The position numbers and the translations under genes are program-made. From assembly GCA_003117195.1 (NCBI GenBank), contig BDSI01000046.1, positions 248,001-312,000 on the forward strand: 64,000 bases of DNA, written 5' to 3'. Each line of letters begins with the position of its first letter. The stretch's first letter is position 1. This stretch comes from Eudorina sp. 2006-703-Eu-15. Its lineage: Eukaryota > Chlorophyta > Chlorophyceae > Chlamydomonadales > Volvocaceae. Positions 20,734 through 50,059 of the stretch are shown piece after piece. A model generated the notes under the pieces. It had not been told where the DNA came from and did not search any database. It saw only the letters and a list, made by a program, of their open reading frames with translations.

Positions 20734-23182
20734 ATGTCAACTCTTGCGTCCCGTCCCGTCCCACACTGCGGCCGTCCTCTGCTGCGCGCCCCAGCAGGGC
20801 GATACGCCTCCACGCGCGCAATCTCGGGGCCGCAAAGGGCTTCCTGCCAACGCAGCCGCAGCCTCAGCCTCGGCCTCGACCCTCACATCGTTCGCGGCCT
20901 CCGCCGCTGCCGCTGCGTCGCCGTGGCCGCCGCGTCCGGGGGCGGACCCCCCGCTTCGCCCCCGGGGGCCCCGCGTCCCACCCCGGTGGAGGTGGAGGTG
21001 GAGGTGGACCCGCAGTCCTCCCGCCTGGAGGGCGCCCGCAGGTCGCAGCAGCGGTCCACGGAGCTGCTGGCTCGGCTGCTGGAGGCGGCGGACCCGCTGG
21101 GTGTGGCCCGGCAGCAAGTGGAGGGGCTGACGGAGGAGTTCTTCATGACCGGATCCGCGTACCTCACGCTGGTGCGGGGGGCGGGGGGGACGGGGGCGGG
21201 GGGTTGGGGGCGGGGGCGGGGGCGGGGGAGACGGGGGCGGGGGGTGGGGTCGGGGTCGGGGGCGGGAGGGCGGGGGCGGGGGACCGGGGACGGGGGCGGG
21301 GGCGGGGGCGGGGGTTCGGATCGCGACACGCGACCGGTGACCGTTGGGGGTTGGAGGTTGGTGTAAACCGTCGAGGGATGGCATGGCGGCTGTTTCTACT
21401 TGATGACAAGACGCTGGTGGACCGTCACCGACGGAACCCGCACAGCAGCAGCAGCAGCAGCGGCACCGACGGGGAATCAAAATGTAACCGTCGTACCGTC
21501 GCCTCGCCGCAGCTCAACCAAACCCAAGTCACACCACCCAGTGGGCGTCCAATCGCGCTCGTCCGCGAATTGAACCCCGATGGGGCAGGTCCGCCTCCCG
21601 CGCGGCAGCACCCAAAGGCTGTACCTAGGAGATACCGTGCGGTCGGGTCCAGCCCTCTCGCCGCCGCCACGCTTTGGTCCCCTCCCTCCACGCCCCATCT
21701 GTCTGCCTGCCTGTCTTTCCACTTTCCCGCCCGCCGCCGCTGCGCCTCGCGCTGCCGCCGCTGCGCTGAGGTCTACCTACCTACCTACCTACGCACCTAC
21801 CTACCTACCTACCTGCCCGCCCGCCAGGCCCGCAAGGACGGCAACGCGGATGTGGCCTCCCGGCTCGAGAGGGCGCTGACGGCCGCCTGGGCGGTGAAGC
21901 AGTCCACCTTGCGGCCCGAGCTGCAGCTGCTCAACACGCTCGTGAGGGCGGAGACGGACGCGGAGCGGAGGCAGGTGAGGCGGCGGCGGCGAGGGAGGGA
22001 GGCAGGGCGGCAGGGAGGCAGGGAGGGAGGCAGGGAGGGAGGCAGGGCGGGAGGGAGGCAGGGAGGGAGGCAGGGCGGCAGGGAGGGAGGGAGCGGCATG
22101 ACGGATACACCGCGTGTGTCTTTGGAGGACGTGGGGTGCCTGGTGAGGTAACGTGAGGGGGGCCGGGGGGCGTAGCTGCGCACTGGGGACACGGGAGGGA
22201 GGTGCGGGGACATAGGAGGAAGCTGCAGGAAGCTGCGGGGGAATCGGGCGGCCGGAAGCGGGGCCGCAGACAATAGAGCTAGGCGGGGAGGAGGACGAGG
22301 CCACGGCATCACCCTGGTGCTCCTCTTGGGCGGTGGGCCGGCACCTGGCCGTGTGGAGGATCGGGTCGAGACTCGAAGGGGACTGAGGAGGAGGACCTTA
22401 AGGGGGAGGGGGAGGGAGACTGGGGCGGCGTGGTCGGCGTGGCCTCGACATGTCACGGGCACGACCTTGGGTTGCCCGTGGCCGTCGGCTGCTGTCCTGC
22501 GACCGCCCAACCAGCCCGCGCGGCCCGCCGCCTTGCGCATGTCGTCCGCGTGTTCGGCTGCTCTCCTGCGTGTTGCACCCATGAGGGCCCCGCCCCCGTC
22601 CCCCTCCCACGTCCCTTGCCCCTCCCCCTTCCTGGAGTGCTTATCTCGTTATCTGGCAAGGCAATGCCAGTCTGCCCGCCTTTCACCATCCCGAGGTGCT
22701 CGTAGGTCGCGGTCTTCTCGGGCCGTCAGCGGGCGCACGGGTTCCCCGCTGCCGCCCATCTGGCGCACTCACCCACCTACACGCTCCCACACTCACAGCA
22801 CCGCTCCCAACCTCCCTCCGGCGATGAAAACCAGACCAGGACGAACGAGGGGTCTGCCCTCCTGCGCTCCCTCCCTCTTGCCGCTCCTCCTCCCGGCGCG
22901 GGTTCGTTTCTCTGATTTTCGCTTTTTCAAGCTGATTAAGCCCGTTTCTCCTCCCTCCCAACCCCGCCCCCGCAGCTGTACAGCACGGGCGGCTCGGAGC
23001 TGGTGGCCACCCTGGCCATGAACGACCGCTGGTTCGCCGCCACCTTGGCCCGCATGCTGGCTGACGTGGAGCGCCAGCCGCCCAACCCCGGGAAGGCCGG
23101 CTTGATGACCCGGCTGAGGGCCATTCAGAAGGAGACGGAGGCGCTGGAGAGGCAGGCCGCGCGCCATAAGCAGCAGCAGTAG
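20734..23182 (+). CDS. Small probable plastid protein, unknown function
   Basis: Exons 20734-21171, 21828-21974 and 22976-23182, all phase 0, give 263 residues. The first 70-75 residues are rich in Arg, Ser and Ala with almost no acidic residues and end in VAVAAAS, as in an algal chloroplast transit peptide. The mature part is helical and charged: QQRSTELLARLLEAADPLG, then ASRLERALTAAWAVKQSTLR and ELQLLNTLVRAETDAERRQ, then a C-terminal MTRLRAIQKETEALERQA ending in three Gln. This pattern suggests a conserved plant/algal plastid protein with coiled-coil tendency, but I cannot name it. The ATG at 20734 was chosen over an upstream in-frame TTG because it opens the transit-like region. Introns contain G-rich and GGGA-rich tracts. 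Confidence 0.65.
21177..21315 (+). repeat. G-rich tract (GGGGGC)n, intronic
   Basis: Dense runs of four to six G separated by C, A or T, directly after the exon 1 donor. A G-quadruplex on the RNA-sense strand is possible. Confidence 0.8.
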
Positions 23183-26100
23183 CAGGAGCAGCAGCAGGAG
23201 CAGTGGTTGCAGCAGCAGGAGCAGCAGGAGCAGAGGCGGGAGCAATAACAAGGCATGCGCAGCGTGGGAAACCGTGCGCAAAAGCAAGTGCGCTTGCGGC
23301 AACGGCCTGGATGGGCAGGGGGAGCGTCCTCCGAGGGAGGAAGGGGCGGTCTGGCCCTGGAGAGGGCACCCGTTCGAATTCTGTCGACGTCCCACGAGTT
23401 CAGTCAGACATTCTTTATGTCAGTCAGGCATTCTTTTATATGTACAGCAGGTCGTAGCATTCTTCGGGATGGAGGTGGGAGCTGTTGTGTACACCTGGGT
23501 TTCAAAGGTGGCGGTCTTGGTATGGATTGAATAGGGGGTTCTTTTCACCACTGGCAGATGCGCCGTCGCTGCGCGCCTTCGCACCGATTCACATTGCCTC
23601 TCCGGGGTTAGGGGGGCCGGGGCGCGGCAACATGCATTGCCGTTTTTGTCCTAGTTTGATGACTTGTTGCGGTTTCGCTTAACTGGTTTACACAAGGGGA
23701 GGAGGGAGGGGACGGTGACGCGCGAACTCGCGGCCCTCGCAGCCCTCGTGAGAGCCCATTGCGCGGAGGGCCCTCGGGGGCCGCAGTCTTGCTGAGTACC
23801 GTACCGTACTGTACTGCGCCGGAGGCAGTGCAGCCGGGCCATGATGTGGTGCAGCCGATGTCGCGTCCGCTGTCGTTTGGCGCGATGCACACGATGCTGT
23901 GGAGGGGGGTTGCCAACCGGCATCTGGATCCATCGGGTACGGTAGGTGTCGTAATCCAATGATATTGCTATTTCTGTTGCCGTCTTCCGGCCTGTGGAGC
24001 ATGAGTGAGATCTGTGGGTCCAAGGTAACGGGCTGTGGACGGCACCTGCGCAGGCACCCGCTGACTCGACTGCACGACGTGTTGATGGTCAATTGGTCAT
24101 GGTCTTGATGGGGTCGAGACACATCGTCGGCATAGGTTCTGACCGCCACTTCCGCAGGTATCGCGTCCCAATCTGCAGGATTCCAGTATGATGTAAGCCA
24201 GTCACCAGTCATTGCTTCTCGCCCACTTCCAACGTTCGATCTCAGCTTGCAAAAGAAGTCATCGTGCAGCATTTACATCTGCGCCGTGTACCGGACGCAT
24301 CCATCCATCGCCCTGGAATGTCCGTTCGCGTTAACGCAATTATAACATGTGGCCACGCCGTTAAAACAAAGCACGAGCACGATATGCATTCACTCGCTGC
24401 CTTGACACAACTGACAGCCCGTAGCACACCCGGCAGCCCCCCCCTCACGCCATCCCGCGACAGTGTTGTGTGTAGACGTATCCTGACGTATCCACCAACT
24501 CCACACGCCCGTGCAAGGCGCTCGCGTAAAACGATCCAAGCTTCGCCCCAGCCATGTATGATGATGCGGCAAGAGACACGCATAACCGACGGCCCCGCCG
24601 AGCTTCTCACCCAGCTTGCAAACCGAAAATGCCGCCCCGGAAATCATCCTCGCGTCACTGAAGTCCACAACCCTGCCGACCCGAATGCTTAGCACCACGA
24701 TCGCTGCCACCTTGCGCGACACGTAGGCCGTTCCCTACTCCGTTGCGAGGCCTTATGGCTACATCCTTGGGAGAGCATACCTCTGCGCTCAGGGAGGGAA
24801 AGGGGTGATGCGGAGGGGCGCCAGGGCCCGCTGTACGGAGGGGGAGGCACCGCCCCTCCCGAACCAGGTCGAGGAGACTCCCTCGGGAAGCAAAAGCACG
24901 ATACGACTTACCTGACTGGGCAAATCCACATACCTGCACCCGCCTCGCTTCCGCCTCGCTGCAACGAGAGCCGTCACTACTGGCCGGACTGACTGGGAGG
25001 ACAGACAGACCGACAAATCTCACTCACCTGGCATAAGATGTTCCACCATGCAGACGGCCGGCGCGCACGTGACTACCGGCCGTCGCACAACGGCTGCCAT
25101 CTTTTGTGCCGCCGCTGCCGCCACCCGCCCATGATGCGGTGACCCGACTCCCCGTGAGTGAGAAAACAAGAGTGACCAGTGACCTTTCCCCCCGCGGGCA
25201 GCAAGCCAAAAGGCAGAGACCCCCCACCCCACCCGTCCCCGCTCGTTGCCGCCCCGCCCTGCCCACCCACCGACAGACTTATCACAGCCGCCCCCCACCC
25301 CACCTCCCGCAAGACGACTCCTCATACCCATCGCCATACACACCATAACCCAGCCCCCCACCCCTCCTCGAGCGCAGGTTAACCTACCCTATCCGCCGCA
25401 TTCGGCGGCCTCGGGTGACCCTCGGAACAGGTGTTTCGCAGCCCCGAGGGGCCTAAAGAACCGGACCCTGGAGTCCGATCCGCGAAAAGGCTTCGCCCTG
25501 TAGCTCTTACACCCGTCGAACACCGCCAGCGCGGTGCCGGGATGGCCGGGCTCGTGACGGCCCCAGTGGTCCGTAGCCCATACCCCCTAGCCGGGCCCCA
25601 GACGTCCCGGTAGGTGCACCTCCGCGCCGGGCGCTCCGCGGGAAGGAAGCCGCCGCCAATGTTCTTTCGGTGCGCATGAACCCACTCCGCCGCCGCGATC
25701 CAGTAAGCGGCGGCCGTTCGTCACCCTGGGTGAGCGCGGTTCGAGTGAGGGCGGGGCAGGACGGCATGGAGACGGGGAAGAATCATGACGGGTCAAGGGC
25801 AAGTAGGTCAGGGACGGGGCTTCTGGTTCAGGTATTGGGGAGCCTGGCAATGAGCAAAGCGGGCGAGATGACGCGCGCTAAACGAACATTGGAGTCCGTT
25901 CCCTTTGCAGCCAGCACGCCACCTTCCAGCCCCGAATCGTGGCACGCCACCTTCCAGCCCCGAATCGTGGCCGGAAGTGCGGTCCTCGCCCGCCCCTCCT
26001 ACCACCCCCACTAAACCCGGTCACCAGCACGCGGCACACAAAGCACCCACTCCCGCCACTTGCTCCCCCTCCCCACCATCCCCAAACCACCCCCTCCCCA

Positions 26101-27200
26101 CCCTCGCGCGCCCGCCACCCCGTACCCACCGGGCACTCGTGGGGGGCCTCTTCGCTCTCTCAGGGAGGGGGCTGCGGACCGCCGCTGCCGCTCAGGGCAC
26201 TACGGCGGCCCGCCGCCACCCGTAACAACACACTCTCGTGATGTCCCCTTGAAAAGCGTGAGGCCGACCAATCCGGCCCGACCCTTTCCATCGCCGGGCG
26301 TTGGCATGTAAGAATTTGCAGAGAGGCGATCTTCATATTCGTACCAGGCCGATCAACAGCCAGGATTCTCAGGCGCAGCCATCCGCTGCGCCCGGCCCCC
26401 GCCCTCGCGGGCGCGCTGCCGAGGCCGGGCGCAGACGAGGCAGCCGCGGCCACTTCGCTGTGCCGGGGCGCCCTCACCGGGCAAACCACACGGCCAGACA
26501 CGCACACACAGACCCACACATCAAAGGGGACCCACATGCACACGCCTTCGTAGATTCGTTGAGGTTCGTCACGCCGGCCGCCAGAACGCGGCCGCCCCTC
26601 AGAAGCATCGCGGCGCAACAGAGCGCCTACTCGTACATCAGATCAGTTCAGATCCGCAGCTGCCGGCAGCAACAGCGGCAGACATGACGCACTCCCATAT
26701 GGGCACACATGAGTGTTGGGCAGGCTCGGGACGTCAACACGGGCACACGCATCACGCAAGACCACAATCCATAACAACAGCGGCATCAGACGTACACGTA
26801 ACAACGTGAACGGAATCTCGCTCCATAGAACTCAGCAGCACAGCTTGGCTGGCAGGACAGACAGCAGGGCGGCAGGCTGGCCGACCTCAGGCTCAGCCGC
26901 CAGGCAACGACCAGGCGCGGCCCGGCTCCTACGGCGCGGGCCGCGGTGCGGCATTCTTTTTCTTCTCCGGGCATGAACACATCATGACCTCGGCCGGTGA
27001 AACTGGCGCGGGCACTCTTGCCTCTTATGATGAAGTCCACCAACACAGCCAGTCCACGAGGACTCGGCAGCCATACGACAGGCGCCTCGTCTCGTCGTGC
27101 CCAACCACGGGGCATCGACTCGGCAACCCACTCGAGGGCTGCACATCAGGCCTCACGCAGAGGACCTGCTCGCGCCACATCGGCACGTACTCACGCCGCA
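23183..27200. other. Gene-poor block, first part
   Basis: After the stop at 23182 there is a candidate TGTAA at 24192-24196. A few minus-strand ORFs (23688-24272, 24390-24722, 24655-25023) have unclear coding quality and no motif I trust. No gene supported. Confidence 0.4.
25915..25970 (+). repeat. 28-bp perfect tandem duplication
   Basis: Two adjacent identical copies of a unit beginning CACGCCACCTTCCAG and ending AATCGTGG. Confidence 0.95.
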
Positions 27201-27205
27201 ACGGC

Positions 27206-27435
27206 GCACTTCGAACCCGCCCACACAGGGCGCTTCGGGTATCCGCCCACTCAGGGCACTTCGAATCCGCCCACACAGGGCGCTTCGGGTATCCGCCCAC
27301 TCAGGGCACATCGAACCCGCCCACACAGGGCGCTTCGGGTATCGGCCCACTCAGGGCACTTCGAACCTGCCCACACAGGGCGCTTCGGGTATCGGCCCAC
27401 TCAGGGCACATCGAATCCGCCCACACAGGGCGTTC
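27206..27435 (+). repeat. 50-bp tandem repeat, about 4.5 copies
   Basis: Each unit pairs two related halves, one with TTCGAAYCCGCCCACACAGG and one with TTCGGGTATCSGCCCACTCA. Copies differ at a few bases. Units abut without spacers. Confidence 0.9.
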
Positions 27436-27621
27436 CATCACAGCAGGGCTGTGCTCTTTGCCAAACACGGCCCTGACCCACATCAGGCCCCCACGTCGTG
27501 CAGCGCTCCCTCATCAGCAGGGGGGCGCCCTGCCGCCCGCCTTGTTGCTTTTTAAACGCGTAGCAAACCAGATCTCCAGATCATGAACTCCTCAGCCGTT
27601 CGAACAAGATAGTGCAAGACG

Positions 27622-29310
27622 ATGATGCGTCGCGCGCCCCCGAGACCTGCTTCTCAAGTACAGGGTCCGCACCGAGCGGCGGCCCCTTCACAAAGGCCTT
27701 TCCACACAGGCCGCGAACGTTACGTTCGCTACGGGGCCCCCACGAGAGGGCTACCCGCATCTGACAGATTCGTCACCCCGCCGGCACCACATCATTTCCG
27801 ACGCGCCAAGGACACCCTCGCCATCCATCAGAACCCGCATCGACGCCCATTCAGGCTCCCGTGGGCGCCCAGCAAGGCGCCGGCGCCCAACAGGTCTCCC
27901 GCGCCCTCACCCATCCAGCCGAAACGATTCAACACGCATCATCGTTTGACCACACGGCATACATGCACCGTGCCGCGCAGCACATTGTGGCTTGCGCCAT
28001 CAGGGCTGCGAGCAGAACGCTTTCACATACCGGCGGCAGCAGACGCGTGCGTGAAGGCGGGGACGGCGGAGGTGGGACGAGGCTCTCAGCTTCCTCCGAA
28101 CGACTCGAGTCTCGGCACGCCGGCAGGCGACGCCGACGGCGGACATGGCTCTCTCCGGGCATCCATGCCCCAGTCCCCGACAACTTCCAGGTACGCACCA
28201 AACAGCAGCTCCGTTTCCCGCAGAAAACGCCAAACAAACGCGGATGGACATATTCCGAGCAGACCTGCGGTCGATTCGCAGACAGAAGCGGCGGCAACGG
28301 GCGCGCGTCAATGCCACCATGCATGGTGCAAGTTCTCCCGAAAGGAGGGAACTACAAACTATCCGTATCAGTGGAAATCCGGGTCAGACGTTTTTCTAGG
28401 TAGGACACACGCTGGGTCCTAAGCTCACGCAGGATGCCCGTTTCAAATACAGGTGCCGTGGCTGCGAAGACGCTGGGTACGAAGCTGAGCAGTGCACGGG
28501 ACAGCATTCTTTGAGCAAGTGTCAGTGACGCACTGAAGGCAGGGCGTCAAGATACTTCCAAGAACAAGGGCCCTAGGCCCAAGGGACCGCACACGGCACA
28601 CGACCGGTATGCATGTGTTAGTCCGGAAAATTCCTCCCCGCCCCCCGTGACAGCTGACGTGTTAACCGCAAACGTGTTACCCGCAAACGTGGTTCCCGCT
28701 GCCGAGGGATTGCCACCCGTAACCTACCAATGAGATACGTAAGAGTGGACCGGACGTGTTGTGCAGCGCTACGCCGTAGCTTCAAACTCCACAATATTTG
28801 CCCGCCGGCCATCTGGACATTTCACATAGGCATTGCATACAACGGGAAATTCAATGCCGCCGGTTTCATGAGCACAATCAGGCGTTACCAGTCCGGAAAA
28901 ACAGCGCAAGGCGACAGCAAATCTTCTCGATGTCAGCGGCATACGTCCAAGGCATGATAAAAAAGGGTCACACTCACCAAGCCTGAAAGGAAAGCACAGC
29001 AGGACCCTTCATGGCAAATCAATGGCGACTTCGTTCCTTGCAACGTCAACCCTTTTGGTGACCCCAGCACACCGCGTCACATACCAGCCACGGCCGGGCC
29101 TGCAACACCAGTATAGTTAGCATGAAGCGCTGTCGAAAACAGGAAATGTCAGCAAAGAGCAATTCCCGGACGGGTAATCACTTACCCATCGATACCGGGG
29201 CCTCAGCACGCAGCTTAGTGACGGGGCGTTCGCGTCGAACTCATGACGCTGGGGCCATACCGGCTGCCCGCGCAAGGTTTCTGAAAGTCTCCAGTTCGCC
29301 GTCACCATGA
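27622..29310 (+). mobile_element. Decayed LTR-retrotransposon gag-protease region
   Basis: A plus-strand ORF (27622-28422) is rich in Pro, Arg and Ser, gag-like in composition. Just after it, in another frame, 28454-28495 encodes a zinc-knuckle variant CRGCEDAGYEAEQC, spacing C-x2-C-x4-[Y]-x4-C with Tyr in place of the usual His. At 29181-29205 a third frame reads LPIDTGAS, the active-site motif of retroviral-type aspartic proteases. The order gag, knuckle, protease fits an LTR retrotransposon; stops and frame changes show it is dead. No RT or integrase was found downstream and no LTRs were identified. Confidence 0.5.
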
Positions 29311-31749
29311 TGAGGAACTGCCTGCTGTCCTAGCGGGGACCGTATGCCTCCTCAAGCTGCCATCTGCACAGCTCAGCGCACAGTAGGCTTCTCGAAGGGC
29401 CACCCGGACAAGTGTCTGTGGTGTGGAGTTGAGGCGCTCTAGAGGCCGCTCGATGCGGCACGGCTTGCAAGGCGCCTTTCAGTCACAACACATGCTCGAG
29501 AGTCCACTCCTCCCATCGGCTCAGAGCCATCCAGCTGACCAAAGGTAGCTATCCAGCAGGCCCCTGTGGAAAAAAGAGGAGATCAGTTAAATTGTGCAAC
29601 GGGAAATCCACCTGGTCAACTCAGGCAGAGACCCGACAAAATGATAGTTGACATGAGCCTATGAACCGGTGGCGGCAGCGGCACACAACTTCCTGTACCT
29701 GACTTATTGCCGAGAGTTGCTGTTTAATTTCGTGTGGATAGGTACGGCACGGCTGCTGTGCGTGGTGCTTCGGAGCAATCCAACTGAGAAATCCTTCTCC
29801 TTGCGCGAAAGCATTTTGACGGCCTACAGCAAGTGTTCATCTTGCGCGCCCTTTAAATTCACCGGCGGCTCTCTTTGCCGTTTTCCTATCCCTGTCCTGC
29901 AAGCACCCCCTCACCAATCAACATCCGCATCTCCACCCGATTTGATCGCAAGCGGCGCGACAAGGAAGGACCGCGGCGTCCCAACGCCCCGCGCCGCCCG
30001 CCCAGCTCCGACAACAACATCTTGCCGCGCCGCCAGGCGCCTCCACACCTCCCCACACCTCCACCGCACGCCGAGGCAAATTTCCGATGTAGTGAATAGA
30101 GATGTACCCCACCACCACTGCGCCCCACCACCGCCGCCGCAAGCCGACGACGCAGGAAGAGCCCCTCCACCCCAGGAGCGAGACCATGTTGCGGAAGAAA
30201 ACCGGGGTCTGCTGCTGCGTCACGGAGATACACGTGCGTGCTGACCTGACTAGGGATGTACGACTATTGAACTATAACTGAGCTAGACACCTACCAAAGC
30301 ACCGGCGAAAGAAGACGGAAGCGCATTGGGGTTATCAGCCCCACGGACTCCCCACAGGGAGGTCTCGCGGAACGCCCTGTTTTCCCCCCGGCCTGTCTGT
30401 CACCTCCTATCAAGTCCTAACCCCCAGAATCGGCTCGCCGTACACCTTTCGACGCCTCATGCCCATTGTCATCCTGAGCAGACGAACGGCCCTTCCCACG
30501 TGCGCGTGCGGGTGTGTGGGTCGGCCCCACGCGAAACACACACACACACACACACACCTCCCACCGCCGCTCGGCCCCTCCCCCATCGGCCCTCCCCCCC
30601 CCATCGGCCGCCACGGCTGCGTGCCTCGCCCGTGGATGTCCCGTGGTACGACACGCACGCCACACCGCAGCGCACACAGCGCCTTGCCTCTCCGCGCGCT
30701 CCCGGACAGCCCGCGGACCGACCGACCCCCAGTCAGTCCCTCCCGGCCTCCGGGTCCTCACCTCCTGGCACGCACACGCGGGCAGATCGTATTCATACCA
30801 TGCCAATCACCTTCACGCATGCCGTACAAGCCGTACAAGCCCATCTGGCGATCTGGGTCCCTGGCTTACCTCCTGCTAGGTCCCACCCGTGGCCACCCAG
30901 GAAAGCTTTGCTTGCCTGACCTACCTCTACGAAATGGCCTCGCGCCCTCTGACCTGAATTCAGAAAAAACTTTCTAACGGGGGCCTTCAACCGCCGGCTA
31001 GCTGACTACTGACTGTCTGGCTGGCTGGGGACCGACCACCAACCACCAACCACCAACTCCGTAATACCGTACACGGATCCGCTCCCCGGTCCTCCTCCTC
31101 CTGCGCCTCCGGCAGCACCCGTGCCCCAGCCGCGTGGGCCACCCACCCGTCCCCCGCCACCCTGCGGCCCCCCCTTCGCGCCGCCCCGCGCCACCAAACC
31201 CGGGTCCGCCCCCAACCCGCGGTCAGCTCTGCATCCGCATGTACGGCACGGGGTATCCATCAACCTCGCTGTGCCTCGTACGACAGCGCTATTGTACGGG
31301 ACAACCGACACAGGACGCCAAGTGGCCCACCGGCCGGCGTCTCGGGAGCCTCGAGCCCTGGACCGACCCGCTGTCACCACCCCCCCTTGGGTCTGGGCGG
31401 TTTTGCTTTTTATCCTGCCCTCTCCCCCCCCCCCCACACACACACATACATACACCATCCCACGCGCCGCGCATGCCGGCCACGCTTTCCAACCCCATTT
31501 CCCGCCCGCGACCTAAACGGCCTCGTGGGGGGGGTGGACGCGCCTGTGTTGCGCGAGGAGGACCCTCGGCCCTGGAGGAGGACGAGGACGGGGACCGCGG
31601 AAACCGGCGCGCCGCCCTCAACCTCCGCCCTTGTGTGCCATCCGGTCCGGCATGCATCTCCGCAAGCTCAGCCGCCCGGGCCACCACCTCCCTGCGCGGC
31701 ACCAGGCACCTTCCCCGCATCTCCCCCTCATCTCCCCCTCATCTCCGCC
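29311..31749. other. Intergenic, no supported gene
   Basis: Contains a short (CA)n run near 30537-30556 and downstream sequence of the methyltransferase gene. Short ORFs only. Confidence 0.45.
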
Positions 31750-49618
<17,869 letters not shown>

Positions 49619-50059
49619 TCTCCGCGCGCGGGAACTTGTCACAACGCGTTGTTATCGTACGTTAAGCCAGTTTAGATCCACCTAATGACATGAAGGTGCG
49701 ATGACGACGTTTTGATCTGCAAAAGGTCGGCGCTTTCCCAACAGCAACACTTTCAATGGTACCGGCACGTATGCCATGGGCGCTTTGCCAGCATGGCTGC
49801 GACGCATTATAATTACAATTGTACGTACGCATGCAACAGAGTTATCAACGGGATGAATGTCGGGTTTTGTACAACCAGGTGCTGTTCAACCGAGTCGTCC
49901 ATGGGCCCTTGCCTCATCTCGGCTTCTACCCAACTTCTTGATTTGTAAAGCTCAATAATATTATAAATAAACATGCATTTTCTGCCGACAGCTGTTCACT
50001 GCAACTGTCACTCGAGCCGGCAATAATTTGCTGAACGGTGTGTACTCGTCATTACATCC
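49619..50059. promoter_or_regulatory. Divergent promoter shared by methyltransferase and charged-protein genes
   Basis: 441 bases between two opposed start codons. AT-richer than flanking DNA. TATAAATAA at 49962-49970 is about 90 bases before the plus-strand ATG and could be its TATA box. Confidence 0.5.

Noticed and set aside
23688..24272. Minus-strand ORF containing YADD, possible reverse transcriptase
   Set aside because: Only the four residues match; surrounding sequence has no other RT motif, so a chance hit is likely.
27206..27435. CRISPR-like regular repeats
   Set aside because: Units are contiguous with no unique spacers, and the DNA is eukaryotic. The same holds for 9941-10368.
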